Origin: Ilumatobacteraceae bacterium
GTDB taxonomy: Bacteria; Actinomycetota; Acidimicrobiia; Acidimicrobiales; Ilumatobacteraceae
Direction: 5' to 3'
DNA length: 54,933 nucleotides
NCBI GenBank assembly: GCA_021298435.1
Contig: JAJTFJ010000009.1
Location: 1 to 54,933, forward strand
Below are positions 33,897 through 43,476 of the stretch, one piece after another. Within the stretch, counting starts at the first letter, position 1. The number at the start of each line of letters is the position of its first letter. Below the pieces are notes generated by a model that worked only from the letters and a program-made list of their open reading frames with translations, searched no databases and was not told the DNA's origin. Both the position numbers and the translations under genes were made by a program.

Positions 33897-35003
33897 CTAC
33901 TTCAGGAACGAAGGAACGTCGAAGTCGTCATCATCATCTGACAATGGGTCAGAGTCAGAGAAGATGTCGCGCACATTGCTCGTCGGACGAGAGTCAGAAG
34001 AGCGTGAACTGCTGGTGCGAGTTCCGAAACCAGCGTTGCCGCCAGCTGTGGAATCCCAGCGTTCAAAGCCAGCTGCGATAACAGTGACCTTGATTTCGTC
34101 GCCCATCTCGTCGTCGATGACGGTACCGAAGATGATGTTTGCATCTTGATGTGCAACTGCGTGCACAACTTCTGCTGCTTCGTTGACTTCGAACAAGCCC
34201 ATGCTGGATGGACCAGTGATGTTGAGCAAGATGCCACGAGCGCCGTCGATTGCTGCTTCGAGCATTGGACTGGAGATTGCATCGCGAGCCGCAGTGACTG
34301 CACGCTTGTCGCCACTTGCGATACCGATGCCCATCAGAGCAGAGCCTGCACTGGTGAGAATCATCTTCACGTCAGCAAAGTCGGTGTTAATCAAGCCTGG
34401 GGTCGTAATCAAGTTCGTGATGCCAGCGACGCCCTGCAAGAGAATCTCATCGGCCATCTTGAATGCATTGACCAACGATGTCTTGTCGTTCGCAACCGTG
34501 AGCAAGCGATCGTTCGGGATCACGATCAACGTGTCCACTTTTTCCTTGAGGCGCTGGATGCCGTTGTCTGCCTGAACAGCACGGCGGCGACCTTCGAACT
34601 GGAACGGACGAGTCACAACACCAATGGTGAGTGCACCCAATGACTTTGAAATCTCTGCGATGACTGGCGCTGCACCTGTTCCGGTACCGCCACCTTCGCC
34701 CGCAGTAATGAAGACCATGTCGGAACCGCTGATGAGCTCTTCAATCTCTTCGCGATGTGCTTCTGCTGCTGCACGACCTACATCGGGATCGGACCCTGCA
34801 CCAAGACCGCGAGTGAGGTCACGACCAATGTCGAGCTTGACATCTGCGTCGCTCATCAGCAATGCCTGGGCATCAGTATTGACTGCTACGAATTCGACTC
34901 CGCGCAGACCGGCATCGATCATGCGGTTGACAGCGTTAACGCCGCCGCCGCCGACACCAATAACTTTGATGACAGCGAGATAGTTCTGTGGTGCTCCGGC
35001 CAT
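33897..35003 (-). CDS. ftsZ: FtsZ, tubulin-like division GTPase
   Basis: A 368-residue protein. Nucleotide-binding features: [15 protein letters not shown], the tubulin signature [12 protein letters not shown], and the T7 loop NTDFADVK with catalytic Asp. A short Ser/Arg linker leads to the conserved C-terminal peptide [10 protein letters not shown], which binds SepF and other partners. The ATG at 35003 gives [16 protein letters not shown]; a GGAGG site lies 9 bases upstream. The 109-base gap from ftsQ can hold a promoter and contains a hairpin around the ribosome site. Confidence 0.97.
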   Translation of the reverse strand: MAGAPQNYLAVIKVIGVGGGGVNAVNRMIDAGLRGVEFVAVNTDAQALLMSDADVKLDIGRDLTRGLGAGSDPDVGRAAAEAHREEIEELISGSDMVFITAGEGGGTGTGAAPVIAEISKSLGALTIGVVTRPFQFEGRRRAVQADNGIQRLKEKVDTLIVIPNDRLLTVANDKTSLVNAFKMADEILLQGVAGITNLITTPGLINTDFADVKMILTSAGSALMGIGIASGDKRAVTAARDAISSPMLEAAIDGARGILLNITGPSSMGLFEVNEAAEVVHAVAHQDANIIFGTVIDDEMGDEIKVTVIAAGFERWDSTAGGNAGFGTRTSSSRSSDSRPTSNVRDIFSDSDPLSDDDDDFDVPSFLK

Positions 35004-35009
35004 GAGCCA

Positions 35010-35024
35010 TTTCCTCCGAAGAAA
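35010..35024 (-). promoter_or_regulatory. Small hairpin holding the ftsZ ribosome-binding site
   Basis: In the RNA, UUUCU and AGGAAA flank a UCGG loop, placing the GGAGG sequence partly in the stem, 6 bases from the ftsZ start codon. It might lower ftsZ translation. Short and AU-rich, so stability is doubtful. Confidence 0.3.
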
Positions 35025-35112
35025 CGTCCAAAAAGGACTGTGTGCCTCAATGTTTCCACAGTGAGCGCCATTTTTGTGGGAATTACGGGCTCCAGCCCCC
35101 AATACATCCCTA

Positions 35113-36294
35113 TTAACGCTGCTGAATGGTCGGTTCGCCTGTCGAAACGTCAACAACGGCCAATGTGGCAGGGTCTTGGCGACGGAAAAGCACGACAACT
35201 GCCACCAGCTTGTCTTTGAGATCAGACGGCGGGCCAAAACGCACAACAGTCCCACCCTTGAGAATCATGGAGAGCTCCCCGCCACCAGTGAGATCTAACG
35301 CTTTTACCTTCGGGCGAATCTCAGAAGGAAGCGCAAGCACTAACTGAGCAGCAGCACGGAACACATCATCTGCCACGGCGCCGGCTTCAAGACTCGGACC
35401 CTGCCCTCGTACTTGGAGATACTTCGTGGGCCAACCAGTAAGAACTGTGATGACGTGACCACGAGCGTCGACAACCCGCGCTTTTTGGTCTGCCCCGAGA
35501 TACCAGACCACGGGGACTCGCTCGGCGATTTCGACAAGTGCTCCTCTCGGGAAGTCGGTGGTGATTCGCACTTCAGACACCCACGGATCTTTCAGCAGTT
35601 GTTCCCGAGCCTCTGCTGTGTCAACGGTGAATACCGATGCACCTTTCAGCACATCGGTCACTTTTTCAATTGTGGCCGGAGAGGTGTACACCACACCTTC
35701 AAAGCCCACCTTACGAATAGCAAAAAGCGGAGAGGCCAATACACCCATCACAAACACAATGAAGCCGACAATCACGCCGCCGAGCTTGAGCCACTTGACC
35801 CGCTTCAGACGCTCGCGGCGTTCCCGTCGACGCTGACGCTCATCGAATCGCGGATCAGGACGGTCATCATCCACGATGACAACGCGATCAAGATCTTGAT
35901 CATCAATAACGACTGTGCCACCACTGTCATCGGACATGTCAACGACGTCAGCACCACGTGCCAATGGTTTCAATAACGGATCTGCAGGAGCAGGCGTGAG
36001 GTCATACTCATCATCGCCACCGATCACGATGACATCAGCGCGATATCCATCTGAATCATCTGGCGTGAGTGAGATCACTTCAGCATCTGTCGTCGCAGTA
36101 TCCAGTGGCATCAGGTCTTCAGTGAGGTCCTCGGTCTGATCTTCAGAGCGAGGATTGTGTGCCGGTGGTCGCTGCACACCCTTTGTAGGCCCAAACAAGT
36201 CAGACAACTCACGCAACACTTCATCACTGACTTCCGTGACAGAGATTTCTGGTGGAAGTTCTTCAGGATCATGATCATCATGAGAGTTATTCAC
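35113..36294 (-). CDS. ftsQ: FtsQ/DivIB-family division protein
   Basis: A 393-residue bitopic protein, longer than typical because of a cytoplasmic N-terminus of about 165 residues that is strongly acidic (many Asp/Glu). A basic stretch ([18 protein letters not shown]) precedes the single membrane segment ([18 protein letters not shown]). Outside are the POTRA domain ([35 protein letters not shown]) and the FtsQ beta domain ([30 protein letters not shown]). It joins FtsL/FtsB in regulating septal synthesis. GTG start overlaps murB by 8 bases. Confidence 0.93.
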   Translation of the reverse strand: MNNSHDDHDPEELPPEISVTEVSDEVLRELSDLFGPTKGVQRPPAHNPRSEDQTEDLTEDLMPLDTATTDAEVISLTPDDSDGYRADVIVIGGDDEYDLTPAPADPLLKPLARGADVVDMSDDSGGTVVIDDQDLDRVVIVDDDRPDPRFDERQRRRERRERLKRVKWLKLGGVIVGFIVFVMGVLASPLFAIRKVGFEGVVYTSPATIEKVTDVLKGASVFTVDTAEAREQLLKDPWVSEVRITTDFPRGALVEIAERVPVVWYLGADQKARVVDARGHVITVLTGWPTKYLQVRGQGPSLEAGAVADDVFRAAAQLVLALPSEIRPKVKALDLTGGGELSMILKGGTVVRFGPPSDLKDKLVAVVVLFRRQDPATLAVVDVSTGEPTIQQR

Positions 36295-37315
36295 TGATAT
36301 CTCCCATCAACAACGCCAAGCCATGGCTGGCATTCACGCGATCAGGGTCGGTGTGACGAGGATCAGCAAAACGACCCATGACTTCTTCATCAAAACCAAG
36401 CAGACACACTTCACTTCGCAAAAGAACACCGTGCTGCTTCAACACAGTGTCTTGCACATGTGACATCACTGCGACAATGTCGGATGCTGTCGCCCCATCA
36501 GACGCCTGAATGAAATTCGCATGTTTTTCTGAAACGCGTGCTGCACCCACTTGGAATTCTCGTAATTGACATGAGTCAATGAGAGCGCCTGCGCTTCCAG
36601 CCCCCGGCGCAGGGTTCACGAAGACAGAACCGGCATTTCGTCCACCTGGTTGATGTTCACGACGCCATGCAACAACAGCATCCAATTCTTTTTGCCCGTC
36701 AGACACTTCACAACTGGTGGTGGCCAGTTTTGCTGCAGCCACGATGTGATGGGGCGCGAGTGCAGAACCGCGAAAATGCAGACCCAATTGCTCAGTCGGA
36801 ACCGAGATGCAGTTGCCAGACCGCAAGGACACCACCAGTGCTGATTGCAGTGTGTCGACCATCTCTGCACCGTGTCCGCCGGCATTCATTCGGACGGCTC
36901 CACCCACGCTTCCGGGAATACCCACACACCATTCCAACCCGCCGCGGCCAGCCTTCACTGTACGGCGCGCCAATACGGGCATCGTGACAGATCCTGCAAC
37001 AACGACATCATCTCCATGAAGTTCAATGACTGCTTCGTTTGCGGGTGCAGAAACGAAAACAACTAGTCCGTCTACCCCAGCGTCAGAGATCAAAGTGTTG
37101 CTCCCTCGACCCACTACGTGGACAGGAACATTCTGATATCGCGCAGTCACTGTCGCGAGTGCTTGCAGATCATCTAGCGCAGACACAGTCACCGTTGCAG
37201 CAGCTGTTCCACCAACGGCATATGTCGTGAGATTGCTGAGTGGACGATTGACGAGAACCTCAATGCCTACCGATTGCACTTCAGCGATCAATGCATCAAG
37301 TTCTGCGCGTGACAT
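36287..37315 (-). CDS. murB: UDP-N-acetylenolpyruvoylglucosamine reductase
   Basis: A 342-residue FAD enzyme that makes UDP-MurNAc. FAD-binding segments: NLTTYAVGGTA, VVGRGSNTLISD and GIPGSVGGAVRMNAGGHG; the catalytic Ser lies in GRNAGSVFVNP and the final Glu in VLLRSEVCLLG. ATG 37315 shares one base with the murC stop (TGATG); a GTG three bases earlier is also possible. Genes murC-murB-ftsQ are tightly coupled. Confidence 0.95.
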   Translation of the reverse strand: MSRAELDALIAEVQSVGIEVLVNRPLSNLTTYAVGGTAAATVTVSALDDLQALATVTARYQNVPVHVVGRGSNTLISDAGVDGLVVFVSAPANEAVIELHGDDVVVAGSVTMPVLARRTVKAGRGGLEWCVGIPGSVGGAVRMNAGGHGAEMVDTLQSALVVSLRSGNCISVPTEQLGLHFRGSALAPHHIVAAAKLATTSCEVSDGQKELDAVVAWRREHQPGGRNAGSVFVNPAPGAGSAGALIDSCQLREFQVGAARVSEKHANFIQASDGATASDIVAVMSHVQDTVLKQHGVLLRSEVCLLGFDEEVMGRFADPRHTDPDRVNASHGLALLMGDISE

Positions 37316-38730
37316 CACTGCCCTGCCTTTCGCAGATCATCCGGAAATGTCTCGATATCTCCACATCCCATTGAGATACACACGTCACCAGACTGAATCG
37401 TTTCTGCAACAAAATCCACGATGTCTTGGCGCGTCGGCGCCCACACCACCTGTGCCGTGGGATGCGCAGCGCGAATTGCATTGACAACTAGTTCCCCGGT
37501 GACACCTTCAATAAAAGCAGTTCCCGATGCGTACACATCTGTCACAACAACAATGTCGGCATCATCAAAGCAGTCGGCATATGTATCTGCCATTGCTGCA
37601 ATACGGTGAAAGCGGTTCGGCTGGAAGACCGCAATGGTGCGGCCCGTGCGAGAAGGATGGCTCGAGGCGGCAGCAATGGCCGCTTCAATTTCAGCTGGCA
37701 AGTGCGCGTAATCATCAATCAGCAAAGCTCCGCCGAAGTCGCCGCGTTCTGTGAACCTTCGAGCAACACCAGAAAAAGAAGTAACAGCCGAACATGCAGT
37801 GTTGGCATCGACTCCGAGACTGGTCGCCATTGCGACTGCTGCTGCGATATTCATGGCGTTGTGATCGCCACGTAAAGGTGACACGCAGATCAAATTCTGT
37901 CCATCAATTCGAATTGAGATTTCAATGCCATCTGTCGTTGGTGTCACTGCATCTATCCGCACATCAGACGCTGATGCTCGGCCGAATGTTCGCAGTCTCT
38001 TTTGAGCCGCGAGCGCTTTGATCACTGGACGACTCAAGAGATCATCGGCATTTGCGACGACATATCCGCTAGTCCGTTGTGCTGCATCAACGAAGCACAG
38101 TTGCACCTGTTCAAAGGAACCGAAATAGTCCAAGTGATCAACATCAATATTCGTGATGATCAGACTTTCTAATGGCAGAACATCCAGCGTGCCGTCGCTC
38201 TCATCACATTCAAGAACAAACAATGGCCCATTTCCATGGCGCGCTCCTACTGGCATGCCACCGACTTGCCCACCCACAATGCACGAAGGGTCTCTTCCTG
38301 CAGTAACCAAGATGTGGGTCAGAAGTGCTGTGGTAGTGGTTTTCCCATGAGTACCTGCAACACCAATGCTTTCTGTGATTGCACATAAAGAAGCAAGAAG
38401 CCCTGAGCGATGACGAAGAGGAATTCCCTTTGTGCCTGCCTCAACAAGTTCACTATTACTCGCTGGAATCGCTGTCGAGAACGTGACGACATCAGCACCA
38501 TGAACAGCTTCGGCGCTATGCCCTAGAGAAACAGCAATACCTTCGTGACGCAGAATCTCGATGACTTCTGAATCACGCATATCAGACCCCGAGACCTGAT
38601 GACCGCGAGCAGCAAGGAGACTTGCGAGTGGACTCATGCCTGGCCCACCAATTCCGACAACATGACAGCGTCGACTGACCGAGAGATCAATCAACTCTTC
38701 AGGTTGGCGACGAGATGGCAACGGAGACAT
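37315..38730 (-). CDS. murC: UDP-N-acetylmuramate--L-alanine ligase
   Basis: A 471-residue Mur ligase that adds the first amino acid to UDP-MurNAc. N-terminal Rossmann motif HVVGIGGPGMSPLASLL, the ATP P-loop GVAGTHGKTTTTALLTHI, the central LIITNIDVDHLDYFGSFEQV and the C-terminal domain with FQPNRFHRIAAM are as expected. Starts 29 bases after murG with no obvious ribosome site. Confidence 0.96.
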   Translation of the reverse strand: MSPLPSRRQPEELIDLSVSRRCHVVGIGGPGMSPLASLLAARGHQVSGSDMRDSEVIEILRHEGIAVSLGHSAEAVHGADVVTFSTAIPASNSELVEAGTKGIPLRHRSGLLASLCAITESIGVAGTHGKTTTTALLTHILVTAGRDPSCIVGGQVGGMPVGARHGNGPLFVLECDESDGTLDVLPLESLIITNIDVDHLDYFGSFEQVQLCFVDAAQRTSGYVVANADDLLSRPVIKALAAQKRLRTFGRASASDVRIDAVTPTTDGIEISIRIDGQNLICVSPLRGDHNAMNIAAAVAMATSLGVDANTACSAVTSFSGVARRFTERGDFGGALLIDDYAHLPAEIEAAIAAASSHPSRTGRTIAVFQPNRFHRIAAMADTYADCFDDADIVVVTDVYASGTAFIEGVTGELVVNAIRAAHPTAQVVWAPTRQDIVDFVAETIQSGDVCISMGCGDIETFPDDLRKAGQ

Positions 38731-38759
38731 GGGTAGTCCATTGTTCCACGCGACAGTGG

Positions 38760-39863
38760 TCAGAGAGCGGCGTTCCTGATGACATCGACCAAACGGCTAC
38801 TGCGATGGGCCTCCCCCATCTGTCGAGCATTTGTTGCCAACCGATTTCGTGCGTCTGAATCATGCAAGATGTCCACAATGGCCTTCACTGCCGAACCATC
38901 GGTACATTGCGACTCGCTCACCACACACGCCGCATCAGCATCACCTAACCACTGCGCATTCAGTTTCTGATGCCCGTCCGCACTGACTTCCCACGGCACA
39001 ACCACCGCAGCAATTCCTACCGTGACAATTTCTGCAACCGTGCTAGCTCCGGCACGCACCACAAGAAGGTCCGACGCTGCATACACCTGAGCCATGCGAC
39101 TCTCGTACCCCACCCGCTGGTACACAACCCCGTTAGGGGCAGTCGGTGGTGTCTCATCGACAAAGCGCTTTCCACAAATGTGAAGAACATGAATGCGAGG
39201 AATCGGAGTGCACGCTTCGAGCAATGAAGGCACCAACGCATTCAAAACTCCCGACCCAAGGGAGCCACCCATCACAGTGACCAGTAGCGCATCGGCTTTC
39301 ACTCCTAGCTCTTCTCGAGCAGCAGACCTGCTGGCCACAACATCAAGGTGGCGCAACGCTGAACGCACGGGAGCACCAGTGACGGTGGCACGAGGAAGAT
39401 CAACACCAGGAAACGCGATTGCAGATACTGCAGCATGTTTTGCCTGGCGGCGAGTAGCTAGTCCGGGCATCCGGTCATAACTCACACAGACCAACGGAAC
39501 ACCAGCAGCAATCGCTGCAGCCGACATTGGCTCACTCGCATACCCACCCACGGAGACAACAACATGGGGTTTCCATGTTCTGATGAGCGCACGAGCCATG
39601 AGACGACTCCGCAACAAACGCACAGGAAGAATCAGATTGCGGGCAATGCCTTTTGGGCTCATTGAGCGTTGGAGACCTGAGATTGGCAAGTACTCGGCTT
39701 CGATTGGAGAACCCTTCATCAGAGACTGCTCGACGCCTCGGCGTGAACCGACATATCTCAATTCCGAAGAATCAATTCCTGATTCCATCAAGGATTCAAC
39801 AATGGCTTGCGCTGGGATGAAATGCCCGCTCGTACCGCCACCGGTGACTACTGCAAAAACCAC
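38760..39863 (-). CDS. murG: MurG, lipid II synthase (UDP-GlcNAc transferase)
   Basis: A 367-residue GT-B (GT28) glycosyltransferase at the inner membrane face. The first glycine loop is VVTGGGTSGHFIPAQAI and a later one VTVMGGSLGSGVLN; UDP-GlcNAc contacts are in RAGASTVAEIV and GHQKLNAQWL. The usual HEQNxxPG motif is changed to VSYDRMPGLATR, so the Glu-Gln pair is missing. GTG 39863 (MVFAVVTGGGTSGHF) is chosen; TTG 39899 would overlap ftsW by 23 bases. Lies between ftsW and murC, the standard place. Confidence 0.92.
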   Translation of the reverse strand: MVFAVVTGGGTSGHFIPAQAIVESLMESGIDSSELRYVGSRRGVEQSLMKGSPIEAEYLPISGLQRSMSPKGIARNLILPVRLLRSRLMARALIRTWKPHVVVSVGGYASEPMSAAAIAAGVPLVCVSYDRMPGLATRRQAKHAAVSAIAFPGVDLPRATVTGAPVRSALRHLDVVASRSAAREELGVKADALLVTVMGGSLGSGVLNALVPSLLEACTPIPRIHVLHICGKRFVDETPPTAPNGVVYQRVGYESRMAQVYAASDLLVVRAGASTVAEIVTVGIAAVVVPWEVSADGHQKLNAQWLGDADAACVVSESQCTDGSAVKAIVDILHDSDARNRLATNARQMGEAHRSSRLVDVIRNAAL

Positions 39864-39876
39864 GAAACGCTGCGCC

Positions 39877-41076
39877 TTACTTCTTTGCGTACCGAGCAAC
39901 GTTCAACAACAAACCAATTGCAGCTAACGAAGCGATCATCGAAGAACCACCGTATGAAAGGAAAGGAAGAGTAAGACCCGTCATTGGCATCATCCCGACA
40001 ACCCCACCGATGTTGACAATGGCTTGAATCCCAAACCACGCAGAGATTCCACCGGCGATGAAGGCACCATGCATGTCCGAGGCAGACAATGCAATTTGAA
40101 TCCCGAAGAAGACCAACAGCAGGAATCCACCAATCACCAAGATGGTTCCCAGGATCCCTAGTTCTTCTGCAATCACAGCAAAAATGAAGTCGCTATAGGC
40201 AAGTGGGACATATCCCCACTTACTGGTGCCAGAACCAATTCCTGTTCCACTCCACCCGCCATTGGCGATGCTTAGCAGTGCTTGATACACCTGATATCCA
40301 CTGGTTGCCTTGTTCGCTTCCAAGTCGAGGAATGCAAGCAAGCGCTCACTCGCACGTTGCGCATAATTGAGAACAAGCACGCCGACGAAGAAAAGTCCGA
40401 CAGACGTCGCAGCCACTTGCCGAAGAGGCATCGACGACATGTACATCAGAGCAAGAACAATGCCGGCAAAAATGATTGCACTGCCATAGTCCCTTTGAAG
40501 CGCGCAGAGACCAGCAGTGCCTCCGAGTGCGATCAGCAATGGGAGCAATACAGACGCCTTGATCTCTACCAAACGGTGACGCGTTGACATCAGATTCGCA
40601 CAGAACAAGATCAGTGCAATCTTCATGAACTCAGAAGGCTGAAAACGAAACGGACCAATGTCAAGCCAGGCCTTCGCGCCGTTAATGAACTGACCTTTGA
40701 AAAGAACAATGGCATTGAGAGCAACGATGACTGTCGTGACAGTGCCCAACAATTTTCCGTTCTTCCACACGCTGTACGGCTGGCGATATGCCATCCATCC
40801 GGCAAGTGTGCCGAGAAGTACCCACACAAATTGCTTTGTGAACATGCTCCACGCTGACGACCCAGAGTGAAGATTTGTGACAGACGAAGATGACAGCACC
40901 ATCACTAAGCCAAGAAGAACAATCAGGAAGACAATAATGATGATCCAATAAAAGGCTGGCGGTGGCTTCTCAAGCGACAAACGAGAGTTTTGCTTATCGG
41001 CGATACCAGTACGACGCAGAACGCTCAGCCGTCGATCTCTCAACGATTGTTGAGTACGAGTTGTTTCATTTGCCAT
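39877..41076 (-). CDS. ftsW: FtsW, septal SEDS glycosyltransferase
   Basis: A 399-residue SEDS protein with about ten membrane segments after a basic cytoplasmic tail of about 45 residues. Conserved features are INGAKAWLDIGPFRFQPSEFMKIALI, GYQVYQALLSIANGGWSGTGIGSGTSKWGYVPLAYSDFIFAVIAEELG, and PMTGLTLPFLSYGGSSMIASLAAIG. It polymerises lipid II at the septum with FtsI. ATG 41076 overlaps murD by 11 bases; the longer frame to 41157 is inside murD and rejected. Confidence 0.95.
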   Translation of the reverse strand: MANETTRTQQSLRDRRLSVLRRTGIADKQNSRLSLEKPPPAFYWIIIIVFLIVLLGLVMVLSSSSVTNLHSGSSAWSMFTKQFVWVLLGTLAGWMAYRQPYSVWKNGKLLGTVTTVIVALNAIVLFKGQFINGAKAWLDIGPFRFQPSEFMKIALILFCANLMSTRHRLVEIKASVLLPLLIALGGTAGLCALQRDYGSAIIFAGIVLALMYMSSMPLRQVAATSVGLFFVGVLVLNYAQRASERLLAFLDLEANKATSGYQVYQALLSIANGGWSGTGIGSGTSKWGYVPLAYSDFIFAVIAEELGILGTILVIGGFLLLVFFGIQIALSASDMHGAFIAGGISAWFGIQAIVNIGGVVGMMPMTGLTLPFLSYGGSSMIASLAAIGLLLNVARYAKK

Positions 41077-42415
41077 TGGTCGCTCCCCTGCCAAAATGCT
41101 CACGCACACACTGAGTGAAGTGTTCGCCACGCTCGTTGTAATTGCGATACCAGTCATAACTCGTGCAACCAGGCGACAACAGAACCGCGACGCCTGGCGA
41201 TGCCATTAAAGCTGCCATCTGAACAGCACTCTGCATATCTCGCGCGGTCTTCACCTCGCACACACCGTCGAACGCAGCCGCGACAAGATGAGCATCATCC
41301 CCAATAGCCACCACGCCCACCATTCGATGAGGTTCCGTTGCCATCTGATTGAGATCAAGATCTTTATTCCGTCCGCCTGCAATCAGCACAACAGATTCAA
41401 AGGCACGAATGGCCGTGAGAGCAGCATGAGGACTCGTGGCCTTTGAATCATCGAACCACGCGCTTCCATCAAAATCCCCAATGTGCTCAATGCGGTGATG
41501 AGCCGAAATGAAGTTTGACAGGGCTGCGGCGAGGCGACCTGCGGGGACAAGCCCTGATTCAACCACTAACGCCGTTGCAGCGAGAGAATTCGTGATGTCA
41601 TGCGGCATGGAACGCCACAGATTCTTGATGTCACATACGGGACCATCTGGTGACACAAGCTGTTCTCCTTGTACGCAATACAGAGCATCAGACATCCCAA
41701 ACGAGACCGTACGTGCCAAAGAGCGTTGCGCAGCTGAAGTAATGAGTTCATTCCCAGCGGGAAAGACTGCGACGTCTGAATCAGTGACGAACTTCCACAT
41801 CTGTTCTTTGGCAGATGCGTAATCGTGAATGTCCGAATGCCAATCAAGATGGTCCGGAGCAAAGTTCAGCCATACCGACGCATTGCAACGAAATTGCGTT
41901 GTATACCTCAACCGAAAACTGGAACATTCAACAACGAACACATCGACATCGCTATCGACTGCTGCGACAAAAGGAAGATCCGTGTTTCCCACTTCCGCAA
42001 CACGGAGACCGTTCTCCCGAAGAAGATGCGCAGTGATCATTGTGGTTGTTGTCTTGCCATCAGTACCCGTGACACCCAGAATGGGTCGCGGTCCGCCAAC
42101 TCTGCTCTGCTCCCATTCATAGGCAACATCAATCTCGGTTCGTATGGCCATCCCCCGCTGCGTTGCCGCAACGATGGCAGGGTGCGAGGGAGGAACACCT
42201 GGTGCTGGCATCAACGTATCCACTCCATCAAGAAGCGCGTCAACAGCACCATTGACATTCATATCAATCAGGACTGCGCCAAGTTCATTGGCCAATGCCT
42301 GATGCTCACTTGAGATGCGATTGTCTCCCAGCGTCACTGAGATGCCGCGCGCACTCATTGCCCGCGCAACCGCGGTACCTGTCAATGCGAGCCCAAGGAC
42401 GGCAACGCGCTGCAT
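41066..42415 (-). CDS. murD: UDP-N-acetylmuramoyl-L-alanine--D-glutamate ligase
   Basis: A 449-residue Mur ligase adding D-Glu. N-terminal VAVLGLALTGTAVARAM, P-loop GVTGTDGKTTTTMITAHLL, the carbamate-Lys and metal-site regions ECSSFRLRYT and NFAPDHLDWH, and the C-terminal DSKATSPHAALTAI and LLSPGCTSYDWYRNYNERGEHF motifs are present. The last is a clear MurD mark. It starts two bases after the mraY stop. Confidence 0.95.
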   Translation of the reverse strand: MQRVAVLGLALTGTAVARAMSARGISVTLGDNRISSEHQALANELGAVLIDMNVNGAVDALLDGVDTLMPAPGVPPSHPAIVAATQRGMAIRTEIDVAYEWEQSRVGGPRPILGVTGTDGKTTTTMITAHLLRENGLRVAEVGNTDLPFVAAVDSDVDVFVVECSSFRLRYTTQFRCNASVWLNFAPDHLDWHSDIHDYASAKEQMWKFVTDSDVAVFPAGNELITSAAQRSLARTVSFGMSDALYCVQGEQLVSPDGPVCDIKNLWRSMPHDITNSLAATALVVESGLVPAGRLAAALSNFISAHHRIEHIGDFDGSAWFDDSKATSPHAALTAIRAFESVVLIAGGRNKDLDLNQMATEPHRMVGVVAIGDDAHLVAAAFDGVCEVKTARDMQSAVQMAALMASPGVAVLLSPGCTSYDWYRNYNERGEHFTQCVREHFGRGATNGK

Positions 42416-42417
42416 AT

Positions 42418-43476
42418 CTATCGACCCGCGAAGTTGTCGGCGATGTTCGTGAAGTCAGCGATGAATATTCCGAGCGCCAAAGCAACAAACACACCAGAGA
42501 TAATCCAGAAGCGAATGATGACTGTCGTCTCAGGCCAACCCAAAAGTTCAAAGTGATGATGAACAGGCGACATGCGGAAGAGTCGCTTCTTGCGGCCTGA
42601 CGCCTTGAACACCGTCATCTGCAACGCCACAGAACCTGACTCCATCACATTCAGTGCACAAATAATGGGAAGCAAAAGATGCGTGTTGGTCGTCACGGCT
42701 AACAGGCCGAGGGCTGTGCCGATTCCGAGTGCTCCGACGTCGCCCATAAAGATTCGCGCGGGTGCGGCATTCCACCAGAGGAAACCACCGCATGCACCAG
42801 CAAGTGACGCAGAGAACACAGCAAGGTCGAGCGGATTGACCAAGTGATATACATCGGGATTTCGGAACGCCCAGTACGCAATGACAGTAAAAGCGAGGAA
42901 GCCAAACAAGGCAGACCCTGCCGCAAGACCATCGAGACCATCAGTGACATTGACTGCGTTGGTTGTTGACCACACCATGAATGCTGTCCACAACACCCAG
43001 ACAATGTTGGGCAACTCCCAGCCCGGGAAGTCAAAGCGGGTGAAAGACAGGGTTTGACTGACGCCAGTACCGAGCCCGAGCCAGACCATCACCAGAATCA
43101 CTAAGCCGAAAGTGATGAAGCCCTTTTTCTTCCAGAAGATTCCACGGTTGTGAGATTTACGCACCTTGAGAAAGTCATCAAGAAAACCCATGGTGGCAAG
43201 AATTGCGACGCCTGCCCACATGATCATCGCCTGATCAGAGAACGCGATGCCATCGCGAAGATGAGCAGTAAACCAACCAATGAAGGCAGAAAAGAGAATT
43301 GCAATCCCACCCATCGTGGCGGTGCCCTGCTTCTTCATGTGATGGACAGGACCATGATCCTCAGAACCGAGGATGGGTTGTCCCTTGCCAAGATTGTCAA
43401 AGAACATGATCAGACGGCGTGTACCAAAAAGAGACAAGAGCATCGAAACAGCACCAGCTATGAGTACAGCAATCAC
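42418..43476 (-). CDS. mraY: Phospho-MurNAc-pentapeptide translocase (MraY)
   Basis: A 352-residue membrane enzyme with about ten helices that makes lipid I. Signature segments: GPVHHMKKQGTATMGGIAIL, the magnesium site NVTDGLDGLAAGSALFGF, and the end GRKKRLFRMSPVHHHFELLGWPETTVIIRFW with the HHH motif. Its ATG overlaps the murE stop by four bases. In most bacteria murF lies between murE and mraY; here there is no room. Confidence 0.97.
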   Translation of the reverse strand: MIAVLIAGAVSMLLSLFGTRRLIMFFDNLGKGQPILGSEDHGPVHHMKKQGTATMGGIAILFSAFIGWFTAHLRDGIAFSDQAMIMWAGVAILATMGFLDDFLKVRKSHNRGIFWKKKGFITFGLVILVMVWLGLGTGVSQTLSFTRFDFPGWELPNIVWVLWTAFMVWSTTNAVNVTDGLDGLAAGSALFGFLAFTVIAYWAFRNPDVYHLVNPLDLAVFSASLAGACGGFLWWNAAPARIFMGDVGALGIGTALGLLAVTTNTHLLLPIICALNVMESGSVALQMTVFKASGRKKRLFRMSPVHHHFELLGWPETTVIIRFWIISGVFVALALGIFIADFTNIADNFAGR

